From Gymnopilus junonius (lineage: Eukaryota; Basidiomycota; Agaricomycetes; Agaricales; Galerinaceae): a stretch of 64,000 nt of DNA. The notes under the pieces were generated by a model that was not told where the DNA came from, did not search any database, and saw nothing but the letters and a program-made list of their open reading frames with translations. The stretch is from NCBI GenBank assembly GCA_015501075.1, contig JADNYJ010000006.1:62001-126000 (forward strand), written 5' to 3'. How positions within the stretch are numbered: position 1 is the first letter of the stretch; each line of letters opens with the position of its first letter. A program made the position numbers and the translations under genes. This document shows positions 36,198 to 47,700 of the stretch, one piece after another.

Positions 36198-38419
36198 ATG
36201 GCAGAAATCCACGACCAATTTGATACGATTCTTATCCTGGATTTTGGGTCTCAGGTGCGTTCCTGTCAAACTCTCAATCTCCATTGGAAAATGACAGAAA
36301 ATCTTCAGTACAGTCATTTGATTACACGAAGATGTCGAGAGCATAATGTCTACGCCGAGTTGATGCCATGTACTATCAAATTGGAAGACGTACATTTCAA
36401 ACCGAAAGGCCCGCTCCTTGATCAATTGGGATAGCTGTACTTTGACTGATCTACGATTTCAGGAATCATTCTGTCGGGATCCCCGTACTCTGTCTATGAC
36501 AAAGATTCGCCCCACGTCGACCCCGCCGTCTTCAATCTTGGAGTCCCGGTTCTTGGCATTTGCTATGGCCTTCAGGTGTGAATGAAAAACGATCGCGCAT
36601 AAGCTTCACCGATATTAAATTTCGTCTCTGTTGCGTAGGAAATGGCGTGGAGTCTTGGAGGTGAAGTGTCGAAGTGTGACCACAGAGAATATGGCCCTGC
36701 GGATATCACCACCACAAAGTTCGGAAATGGTTCCGTGGACGCCCTGTTCCAAGGCTTAGGGGATGAGATGCGGGTAAGTCAAAAAACCATTTTTCATTAA
36801 TTTTACGATATGAACTCCTCGACGGACACTTTATAGGTATGGATGTCTCATGGCGATCAACTTTCAAAACCACCTCCCGATTTCCGTGTTATTGGGCATA
36901 CCAAGTCTGCTCCATACGCCGCGCTCGCTCACAACTCCAAGCCTATTTACGGCATTCAGTTCCACCCTGAAGTTACCCACTCACCCAGCGGCAAAGCGGT
37001 CATCGGGAATTTTATACTTAACATCTGCGGCTGTCGAAAGCATTGGACAATGGCAGGCTCTATAATTACTTGATTGTTCCGTATCAGTGCCTGACGATAA
37101 ACCTCCTAGGAAGAGTTCATCGGTAAAGAAATCGCACGTATTCGCGAGATCTGTGGACCAAAAGGACGCGTTATTGGGGCAGTCAGCGGTGGAGTTGACA
37201 GTACCGTCGCCGCCAAGCTTATGCACGAAGCTATCGGAGACAGGTATGTCGAAAATCTTCATGTAGATTGTTTCTGACAATGATCTCGTAGATTCCATGC
37301 CATTATGGTAGATAACGGTGTCTTGCGGTTGAATGAGGCGAAGCAAGTTGATGAAATGCTTAACAGACATTTAGGAGTTAACCTAACTGTCGTTGACGCA
37401 TCCGACTTGTTTTTATCTCGTCTAGAAGGGGTTGAAGACCCAGAAAAAAAGCGTAAGATCATCGGAAATACTTTCATCAACGTTTTCGAGGACGAGGCCG
37501 CCAAAATTGAGGCCGCCGCAGAGGCAGAAGAGGCGAAGGGTGCCGAGGCTAAGGGTCGCGTTGAATGGCTACTCCAAGGAACTCTCTACCCAGATGTTAT
37601 CGAAAGTATTAGCTTCAAGGGACCAAGTGCGACAATTAAGACGCACCATAACGTTGGCGGTTTACTCAAGGACATGAAGCTAAAGCTTATCGAGCCTTTG
37701 AGGGAACTTTTCAAGGGTAAGCTTGTTTCCGCTCACCATAAAAATTTGACCCGTCCTAAACATTCATCCAGACGAGGTTCGGGCTTTAGGGCGCTTACTT
37801 TCTATTCCGGCGCACCTGGTTGGGCGGCATCCTTTCCCAGGTCCAGGCCTTGCCATACGAATTCTTGGCCCTGTCAATCGTGAACAAGTCAGAATCCTCC
37901 AGTTAGCCGACAGCATATATATCGAAGAAATTCGCAAGGCTGGTCTGTATGACCAAATTGCTCAGGCGTTTGCCGTTCTTCTGCCTGTGAAAGCCGTGGG
38001 TGTCATGGGCGACCAAAGGACTTATGAACAGGTGCGAAGTATCTCCTTGAGTTACTTAACCTGGGACAGGAAACACATTATTATTGATCTGCGGACTTTT
38101 CTAATTTCTCTATTTCCTCTAGGTTATTGCATTGCGCGCTGTGCAATCTGAAGATTTCATGACAGCCGACTGGTACGTGACTTGGCCATCGCCACCTTCT
38201 TTATGCTCTCCGTCTCATTGTCGCTTTAATACAGGTTTGCTTTCCCCCCTGACGTCCTCCGAAGGATTTCATCTAGGATCACGAACGAGGTTGTTGGCAT
38301 CAACCGTGTCACCTACGATATATCGTCTAAACCGCCGGCGGTAAGCAGCATCAATTATTTTTAAGTTTTTGATCAGTTATCAACTTGCTTTTAACTACCA
38401 GACCGTGGAATGGTTATAA
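36198..38419 (+). CDS. GMP synthase (glutamine-hydrolysing)
   Basis: Converts XMP, ATP and glutamine to GMP, the last step of de novo guanine nucleotide synthesis; cytosolic. Eleven exons: 36198-36254, 36309-36408, 36463-36575, 36639-36773, 36837-37052, 37110-37243, 37292-37716, 37772-38031, 38123-38172, 38235-38340, 38402-38419; 537 aa, the usual length. Class I glutaminase domain at residues about 10-205: [23 protein letters not shown], nucleophile Cys in GICYGLQ, and His/Glu in [13 protein letters not shown]-pyrophosphatase P-loop [12 protein letters not shown] and the C-terminal dimerisation domain ending [18 protein letters not shown] follow. Family continuity requires two introns with GC donors (36409 and 37053); reading through either one gives an early stop. 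Orthologue of yeast GUA1. No frameshift was seen. Confidence 0.95.
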
Positions 38420-41400
38420 ACAATGGAGAAAGCTTCTATTCCCATGTAGACTTATACAATTTGTAAGGCGGTTCCCCGCCCTTTTGACTAGAATCACAAT
38501 ACTTTTACTACTGCGGATATAGTGGGAGATGTTCGTCGAAATGATAAAAGAATGATGTGATCAAGAGTGGGAGCTCACTCGGCCAACTCCAGCTCTAGAT
38601 ACTTACGTTATTGTCTCGGGAGCTAATCGTCATCTAATTCGTTGGATTATGCCCTGGGGATAATTTCATTTCCTAAAAGGGTCTCGCTGGAGAGCAAATC
38701 AGTCTAACGACGCCCATTTGAGAGCTTTGAAAACAGAGTCGGCGATACGACGGGATCTATGGAGTCTTGACATCCTCAGTCCCTGTTTGATCTTTAACTG
38801 TTGGGTTTAAGAATAGACTTTTATCCATACACTGAGCTGTCAAAGCCCGACAATCTAACAAAGATCCTTTGCACTGAGGTGCGACGCGTCGATTCCACGA
38901 CGGCTGTCTATAGCAACAAGCCTAAAACAACTGCCAAACTCATACAGCAACGAATATGATTATCATTCTATTGGAGCCTCGAGGCTTAACTGTAAGGATG
39001 AGTCTGAGGTCGCTTGCCATCCAAAGAGTACATGGACAAACATAATTGTGGATAACGTCAATGCATTGCGTGACCAAGCCTACACACCGTGGTGTTCGGG
39101 TCGGTCGAATAATAGCGGGACGGAAAACCGAAAGTGCACATCTCAGAAATGCTGAGAGAATCGAATTCAACGGTTGAGCTTAAGAATGCCTTGCAAAGTC
39201 ATGTGCACTGGCAATGGATGACGGACGCCAATCCATTTAGCTTTCACCACAAGACGGTCAAAGATCGAGTCCGAGATCTTCGCGAAGCATAACATGATCA
39301 AGCGAGTGTGGCGTTGATGATTGTATTACCCTATTGAAAATGGGACAGCGAAATGAGTTTAGGTGGGGATTATTCTTTCGGGAGGTGTGGTCACTGATTG
39401 GTATAAAACGACTGTATACATAAGTATTGATAAACTCAAAAAGCTGAACTGGGCAGGAAATTAGCAGAGCACAGGGGAAACAAGAAAGATGAAGTCGGAT
39501 CTGTCAGAGGCTAATAGAGTAGTGAGGGATCCCTATGATGAAATGCCGCCCGCCTCCTGCATTTACGGAACTGAGTGGACATAGAGCGTCATGGATGGCA
39601 AGAAGAAACAGTCGACCCCATAAGAATGGTCTATTGAATCCAAAATGAAGTGTATTCATGCTCAATGGGCTTAGGGGCCATGGAAAGGGAGTTGTGGCAG
39701 GCACCAGTGTCAGTTACGTGCAGTCGAGTGGAATGATATATCTTAAGAGCAGAAACTGAGTATGGGGCTGGAGAAAGGAAACAGAGTGGTATAATTACTC
39801 ACCTGGACACACTTGGAGCTGGCCAGTGAGCAGAACCGTCATTGCGCCAAGACAGGTGAACATAGGAGAGCAATAAGACCTTCCGTCCAGGCGTCGCTTC
39901 CTCTAGAACCTAGCCCCCTGTGTGCCAGCGGGAGGCTAATCTGACTGACCAAAGCCTTGATAGAGAAGCATTCACAAATAACTGGAGCTCATGTCCATGG
40001 TTGCGGGAAGGGCGGCTGAGGATAAAGTAAGGTTCTGCAGATGGGACCTGCAGTTAAAAATATGGAACTATTATGGGAACGATATAGGAGCAGCTAAACT
40101 TTACAAATTACTTGCGGTGGAGGCGGAGAAAGAGCACGGTGTCCAAGGAGAAACGTTGGTGAATAACATTTCCCAGAAAACTTCCGAATTTACCTTTCGT
40201 CATCGGCGTCCAAGATAAAGCGTGTACGACATAAATAGGCATCCTTACTTTCTGCCCTATAAGGGTACAGTGATCATAAGATAAGGAGGTAGAACAAGCC
40301 CAAGGAAGTGGAATCGATACCGGAATGAGAACAAGAATAGTTCCACCACAGAATCAAGGTCAGCCTTTGATAGATACTGCAGCATGGAAAGACGGGAAGG
40401 AAATTAAGAAACACCATGATGTTTAGAAATATATCCGAATCTTACTTCGAGTTCGCCGTTGCATTCGAGAGTGAGACGCAGAAATTCGGTGCGTGATTCC
40501 TGCTGGGATTCATAATCGCATCGTCAGGACTTACGAGCCGTTCCAGTTTCCAGACGAAAAGAGAAATACTCATTTTATATCTCACCAATGTATTACTCTC
40601 ACGCATGATTCGCTCCTGGCAGTGGCCAAGAACTGATCTTTCTTACTTTCCATGTGCCCCGTTTTCTTTCTTGGCTCGCTTGGTACCGCATCGCAGGGTT
40701 CTTATAATATTTCCGGTCCGTATGTTCTATAAGTCGGGACCGAGTCCAGGTCATCGTGCGCTGAAATTGAATATAGTCCTCGTAGCCAAAAATACGACCA
40801 CAACTAAACCACTTTGCAGCTGGTCTTTACCATGTGAATAACGATATGGCGAGCCTCAACGCAATGAAACTTGAAAGGTTCAGTAAACAGCTCATGACAA
40901 ACACTACTGCAGAACAGGCATACCACTATTATTTCTCTTCATTAATTGCATTTTCATCTTCTATGTACCTTTCGCAGTCACTCTGAGGCGCATCTCAACC
41001 TATGTATCTGGCACTCTTAGAAGCGATGGATTTCTTTTGCCAGTAAGTTGAAAGATGCATATGTTCGATCATACTTGAAAGTGATGCATGTGCGCTGAAG
41101 CAGACTCATGTAGAGACCACGTAGATTTTGATGACGGCGACAGGAGAGCAAGAAGTGGCACCATATGCATCGATCCAAAACTGTAATTTTATCGTTCGAG
41201 TCTCGACTATGAAAGTGTGTGCAACAGCTAAGTCGTCGAAGGAAGAACTCGGCCGATAATCCCGCAGGAGACATTCTGCATTTTTCATTGGTGGTATGTC
41301 TACTTGACTCTTCCTCCTCAAATGTCATTATGACTCGGGATAAGGACAATTGTGCGCGACGTCGCCAGTTGGCAATCCAGATCAGAAACAATAGGATCTT

Positions 41401-41619
41401 TGCGGTCATTATGGCCATCATGCGTCTGCTCCCTTGACTGGTTATCTATGTAGACTAAGAAAAGGCTCCTTTGCAATGGGGAGTTGTCCCTGGCAAGCTT
41501 TCATTGTCCCTGTACGTGACAAGTTTACCGCCAGTGATTCGATCACTCCCATAGTCATACCGCTTCGGCGCGGAACCAAATGTACACCGTGTCTGAATGA
41601 AAGGGACAACGATAACGAA
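38420..41619. other. Intergenic, no supported gene
   Basis: About 3.2 kb of short overlapping ORFs without motif. A plus-strand ORF at 39991-40218 reads partly like a helical protein (AAKLYKLLAVEAEKEHGVQ) but has no match I recognise and no convincing gene model. Confidence 0.5.
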
Positions 41620-41627
41620 ATTACAAC

Positions 41628-42422
41628 AGGACCCCTGAAAGTAGTATAGACCCACTGATCCAAAATGCGGATAAAAATTGAAGATTTTTCGACGGATGCC
41701 TCAGGTCTATGCGGATAAAAATGGGCCATTTTGACCCAAAATCCATGATCTGGTCGTGCGGATGAAAATGGGGTCCGGCCAGTAAGCCTGAGTCAGGTGC
41801 GGATAAAATACACGACGCCGGACTCGAAAGCCCGACCCCATCTCAGAGGTCGCAGAACTTACCACCCAGGCTAAGTAAACATGTAGTATGTACGAGCTGA
41901 CATTGGCTAAGTAAGTAGCAACTACGGTAGTGATATGCATTACGGAGAATATGAACTTGCGTCCTGCAGTGGCCACCCATTACGTCGGTTGGTGGACTTG
42001 AGGTTTCATCTGCAGACATTGGTATCTTCAAAGCACTTCGCAGTATGCAAGAAGGGATAGGAAAGGCGATCAAAGTATTTAGTCAACGAAAGAAGTCTTC
42101 GAATGCGGATGTTGACATGGACGACAAAGACGAAGATATTGAAGAAGAATAATTACTTATGCTTATGATACTATGCTAAAGTACTTGCTTTTAATCCACT
42201 CGGTCCCTCTGAATCACCGAAAACGCGCCAGCGAAGCGGGAAAGAGAAAAAAAAATGCATATTTAGATTTTTTTGAGGCCTGAGCTACGGTGCGGATAAA
42301 AATGGGGTCCAGCCGAGGATTAAGGCCGAAAACGGATAAAAATCGCCAAAAACTGTGCGGATAAAACGCGCGAAATTTGGGCATTTTGGGATCAGGCCTC
42401 CCCTACTACTTTCAGGGGTTCT
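41628..42422. mobile_element. Non-autonomous TIR transposon with 8-bp target duplication (hAT- or KDZ-like)
   Basis: The left end begins AGGACCCCTGAAAGTAGTA and the reverse complement of the right end begins AGAACCCCTGAAAGTAGTA, one mismatch in 19; similarity continues weakly to a shared TGATCC(C)AAAATG. The octamer ATTACAAC lies directly outside both ends (41620-41627 and 42423-42430), a target-site duplication. Both subterminal regions carry GCGGATAAAA-type motifs in the same orientation (41667, 41711, 41757, 41799, 42292, 42332 and 42357). The interior has an open stretch at 41955-42152 (+) ending in a strongly acidic tail, perhaps the 3' end of a lost transposase. Eight-base duplications occur in hAT and in the fungal KDZ group; I cannot separate these without a full-length relative. 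Confidence 0.83.
41955..42152 (+). pseudogene. Possible C-terminal remnant of an element-encoded protein
   Basis: Sixty-five sense codons follow a TGA at 41952 and end at a TAA. The stretch has coding-like composition: SADIGIFKALRSMQEGIGKA, then a basic stretch, then an acidic tail (DMDDKDEDIEEE). It lies wholly inside the TIR element and has no start codon of its own near the left edge, so I read it as a truncated end of a transposase-like ORF. The parent family is not identified. Confidence 0.4.
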
Positions 42423-42430
42423 ATTACAAC

Positions 42431-44740
42431 TCACCACTGTCGGCTATTACAGATCACCACATGGTTAATGGAAGTCTCCGAAGTCCGAAGCACGCCAGGG
42501 TTGTTAATAACCAAATCGAATAACACATTTTAAAATGATACAAATACTTCTCTATCAGTGAAGAAAACAGGTCCAGGAAAGTGGCAAACAACAGGTCAAT
42601 TGACTGGGTTTGCAAATCTCGACAGCTTGTAAGGATTGGATTTCAGACTTGCTCTGGTCTAGTATATTCATGATTGCTGTGCATATAATTTAGAGTCCAG
42701 AACGCTGGGAAAACGCTGCGATTATGCTTTTTCTGTACGTTATTAACATATCTCTCATAGTGTTAGATTCTGAGGACTGGCTTGATCGTCTTTTTAGCGC
42801 CTAAATGACGTCATTGTAAACGATGATCGATCAGGGTCGTGCAAAGCTGTGCCTCCTGGACGCCCACCTTCAATTCTGTCACGAAAGGCAAATGACACCA
42901 CTGTCATTGTGGCATGTTCTGCTTTGGTGCTTCTAATTTGTCGGAAACATATGTAGCATAAAACCATACCAAGAGTGCATCAATGTACTTTGCGCTGGAC
43001 CCTGATTTTCACTTTGGAGAACTTCCTGTTCCGAGGAAGTAAGAGTTGACACGGATAAACAACGATAAGAAGTTCGTGCCTGGATGCTGCCTCAGATAGA
43101 AGTCAAAACAACATTGAAGAGGCTTCAAGCTTCACGGTCAGACAAGGTTGAGAAAGAGCTTGACGATTTGAAAAGGAAGCTCCACCATAGGCTCCATTAT
43201 GTTTAAAGAATGATGAATCAAAACCTCAAAGTTATAATTTTAGGACCTCCGAGTCAATGATGCTGTCGCAAGCAAAGCTGGTCTAGCTTCCTTCAATGTT
43301 TGAATTACTTATGGACACTGAGTTCGTCTTTTCAATCATTTATAGAAGAACAGGCCTCGAACCTGTTAAGTCTCCTATGCGCTATTCTTATAAATTACAA
43401 ATACATTTCAAATGCTGGCACTGCTTTCATGATGAGTTGAGAAAAATATTAACCATCTTGAATTACCTTACCGAAAGCATTACAACGTGACCTTTGTTCC
43501 ATGCTCTTTGCGGACTTCCCATAGAACTCCGCGAGGCGGCGCTGGCAGTTCTTCGTCTGAGGGGGTATGTAACCCATTAGGACAATCGTTTAAGATGTCA
43601 TGCCCGATTCCCGAAGACATCAGAAATATTCAAGATTCCGACTCGCTGCTCCACGGCTAAAGCACTATCATGCATCAAAGGGAATTCGCTGTTGTTAGCA
43701 GATGCCTTCCTGTTCCGCCGAAGAGGTATGCAGTCAGGACGTGGCGAAGAAGTTCGAGGCAAAGATGAATGAAACGGAGGCGGTTAGCAGCTATACAGGT
43801 CGAGGCTCAGGAAAGCACAGCATCGCGAAGTTCGCATCCAAGTATCATCAGTTTGAGTATTACGTCCCGATTCTTGGCTTCACCATTTAGTGGACGACCA
43901 TATTCGTGACAACTTCTTCTGAATGAAAGAGGATCTTTCACTTGAAAAAAAGGTGCCCATTGAGGGTAAACAGCGAGCTTCTCGGCCTCGGTAGTCGGGC
44001 CAGTGGGACATATTCAAAGAATTCACCACAAGGAATTCATTGCTACTGCTACTGCGGCGCTGGGGCTCTGGGATTTGGAACAGGTCAGAATGGGGTTGAT
44101 CCGGTCCCCATGGGTCCTGACGTCAAGATTAGTGATTGTGAGCACGACATGGAAGGCGGGGTGAGTTTTATTAATGGGAAGCGGTGGCCACGGCCTTGGA
44201 AAGACCTCACCGTGTGGGACAATGGAAGTGTAAACGTTGACGGGCGATAAACTAATTCAGAATTGTACATGCAACTATGCTCATCAAGCGTCCTGATCGA
44301 TGATCGGTTGTTTCGTTTGCTGCGCTCCAGACGGCAGATAGTGCTGATGCCAGGTGAAACGGTGTACACGCTCAGACATCCGCTGTCCATTTTATTAAGG
44401 ATTACCATAAAGATATACAGTTAATGAGCTGCATTGTGCATCAGTGAGGGTGATAATGCCAAAGTGTACAGCCTGCTTGAGTGCAAAGCAAAACATCCTG
44501 CGGATGGACAGAATTTAACCTGGAGATTCAGAATCAGGATCATGGTTAGAAATACGATCAAGAACTCACCAGTGCTGATGACAACCATGGACATTGTAGG
44601 TAGTAGGTCAAATTGAGGCCCAAGGCTGGTGGTGGCAGTGAACAAACCCGAACGAGTCAGCAACGGGAGGCTGGAGCCAAACACAGACCTTCGTCGACGC
44701 CACCACCGCCGCTTTCTCTGACAGCTTATTTCTTGCAATT
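42431..44740. other. Intergenic, possible gene relics
   Basis: No gene is supported. A plus-strand run near 43098-43200 encodes a helical, charged peptide (LKRLQASRSDKVEKELDDL) without a surrounding gene, and an ORF at 43942-44250 is unassigned. These may be relics of old genes. The last 100 bases before 44741 probably contain the XRN1 leader. Confidence 0.4.
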
Positions 44741-47700
44741 ATGGGTGCGTATAGTCATGAAAGTGCCTAGATGTGTTCTGAATATATCATTTGTCACAGG
44801 TATCCCAAAGGTATGGTCAAATTGTGGTTAGAATTCGATGAGCTCACAGTGTTGGGAATGATAGTTCTTCCGTTACATCTCGTACGAATTTTCATGATGT
44901 TCTCGCCTTATTCTGATGTTTCTATCTCAGAGAACGCTACCCTTTAACCTCGCAACTCATTCAAGAGAACAAGATTCCTGAATTTGGCGAGTAGCCATGG
45001 AGTTTGACGACCGCGCCATACTGACTCCCAGCAGATAACTTATACCTCGATTTCAATGGAATCATTCACAATTGTGAGGTCTTCTTACACTATAGTACCC
45101 AAACGTAGTGCTTATTTGCTCAGGTTCTCATCCGAACGACGAGGATGCCCATTTCCGGCTGTCAGAAGAGCAGATTTTCACATCCATCTTTGCCTACGTC
45201 GACCACTTGTTTGGGAAGATTAAGCCAAAAAAGCTGTTCTTCATGGCCGTGGATGGCGTGGCGCCACGGGCGAAGATGAACCAGCAGCGTAGTCGTCGCT
45301 TCCGTACAGCTAAGGAGGCCAAAGAGGTTCGAGAGAAAGCGGAGGCCAAAGGAGAAAAGTTACCCGAGGAGAAGGCCTTCGACAGCAATTGTATAACGCC
45401 AGGTGCCTTTGAACCTCATTTCTCATGTCCTCGATGCTGATAGCACACTAGGAACGCCTTTTATGGCGCGTTTGTCTGAACAGCTGCGCTATTTTGTTAA
45501 CAAGAAGATTACCGAAGACTCGAACTGGCGAAACATTGAAGTTGTGCTGTCAGGCCATGAGGTGCCAGGGGAGGGAGAACACAAGATTATGGAGTATATT
45601 CGTTTGTCGAGAGCGCAGCCCGACTACAACCCCAACATCCGACACTGTCTTTATGGGCTTGATGCCGATCTGATCATGCTGGGACTTTTGAGTCATGATC
45701 CACATTTCTGTTTGCTACGCGAGGAAGTCAAGTTCGGGCCAGCTTCTCGCAAGAAGAGCAGTAATAGGTGTGTTTATCCTCGGCATTTTTTATGAATGTT
45801 CATTGAAGCCTTCGACAGCTTGGAATCCATTAATTTCTATCTGTTACATCTTTCTCTAATGCGAGAATACCTCGACTTGGAATTCCGGGACATAGAGCCC
45901 GTGCTTCCGTTCGAGTACAGCCTAGAGCGGGTCCTGGACGACTTTATTCTTTTGGCGGTCTTTGTCGGCAACGACTTTTTGCCCAATTTGCCCGACCTTC
46001 ATATTCATGAAAATGGATTGGAGAAATTGTTTGATGTGTACAAGAAGGTGTTGCCCGCGATGGGTATGGCTTGTTCTTGCGTTTTAGATTGATGTTGTGC
46101 CTAATGATCCGACAATTGTTTTACAGGAGGATACATAAACGAGAATGGAACGATTGACACCAAACGGCTTCAAATGGTTTTAAACGAAATGGCCGAATGG
46201 GAGCAAGAAATTTTCGAGGGAGAGTACGCAGATATGAACTGGTACAAGGGAAAACAGGAGAAGCATATTAAGCAGTTGGAGAATGGAAGGAATCGAGGCA
46301 CTTTGGGTAAGTTACCTGCTCGCTATCTCAGCCTCTATTTCTCATACCCCGTCATAGTTCTCACCAAGAGCCAACGAGAAATCTTTGAGCAAGTCAAGGC
46401 ATTTGTGGTGGAGAACAGGGAGGCACCATCACAATCACATTTCCAGGCCGCCAAGCTGGCGTTGCCTAATGCCTTCCCCGCCAGGGACAGGCAGTTCATA
46501 AACAAGTTATCAGACGACCTCCATTTGAGCGTGACATGGGACGAGTACGATGAGCAGGACGTAAACCTCGTGACGTGGCGGCTCCCCAGGGCATTGGATG
46601 ACGCGGAAACGAAGGATGTTGAAGATGAGGAAGACGGCGACGATAGCGATTGGGAAGACGCTGAAGATGACGCTGAGAGTCGAGCAGCTGTTGATCGTGT
46701 GTTGAACAAGTATGAGAAGGCACCCGTTGAGGACCCAGATGCCGAAGGGACGTTCGATGAGAGATATGAGAGTCCATGAAGGAGAAGATGGATGAGTGGA
46801 AGAGAGGGTATTATAAGGTATCCTGAGCTCGACTGCTGTTCTCGATATCATGGATTCTAACTCGGATGATCTAGGGGAAATTGGAGATTTCATATGATGA
46901 TGAGAAGGCCATGCACGATCTCGTGTATACGTATGTGGAGGGCCTCCAGTGGGTGATGCATTACTATTTCAACGGGGTGGCATCGTGGGGGTGGTTCTAC
47001 AACTACCATTACGCACCTAGAATTTCTGGCACGCCTCCTTTATATTGATTCACTGTCCCTACAGTAATGCTGACCTCCTTCCACAGACCTCACAGGAGTC
47101 GATCAAATGACATTCAACTTCGATCTTGGAAAGCCGTTCAGGCCTTTTGAACAACTTATGGGTGTCCTTCCGTCGCTAGCATGGAACATATTCCTCTGGC
47201 ATACCGGGTTTGTCTCCTTCGTTCTGGCAGTTCAAATCGGCTGACATCTTTGCCTCTGTAGGATCTAATGTATGACCCAACTCACCCATTCTTGATTTCT
47301 ACCCGCTGGAATTCGAGCAAGACCTGAACGGGAAGAAGCAGGATTGGGAGGCCATCGTGAAGATCCCTTTTATTAATCAAGATAGATTGCTTAAAGCAAT
47401 GGCTTGTATGTTCTTTTTTCTAAAGCGACCTTGTAAATCTACTGATATATATATTCCAGCGCGCGAACATCGCCTTACACCGGAAGAGAAGCAAAGAAAC
47501 TCTTTCGGAACGAGTACAAAGTTCCGATACAATACAGAGGAAGCGACAGTCTATCCATCTTCCCTGCCTGGTTTTTCCCGCCAATCTACCGGTGTGCCTG
47601 TATCATGGAGCCATTCGACCTTCCAACGCTGGACGGACTACATTTATTCCAGGCCTCCGCGAGGGCGTCGCTCTTGGCGTTGAGGCTCTGGCTGGATTCC

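Noticed and set aside
43098..43200. Coiled-coil-like coding fragment
   Set aside because: Too short, without flanking exons or identifiable parent.
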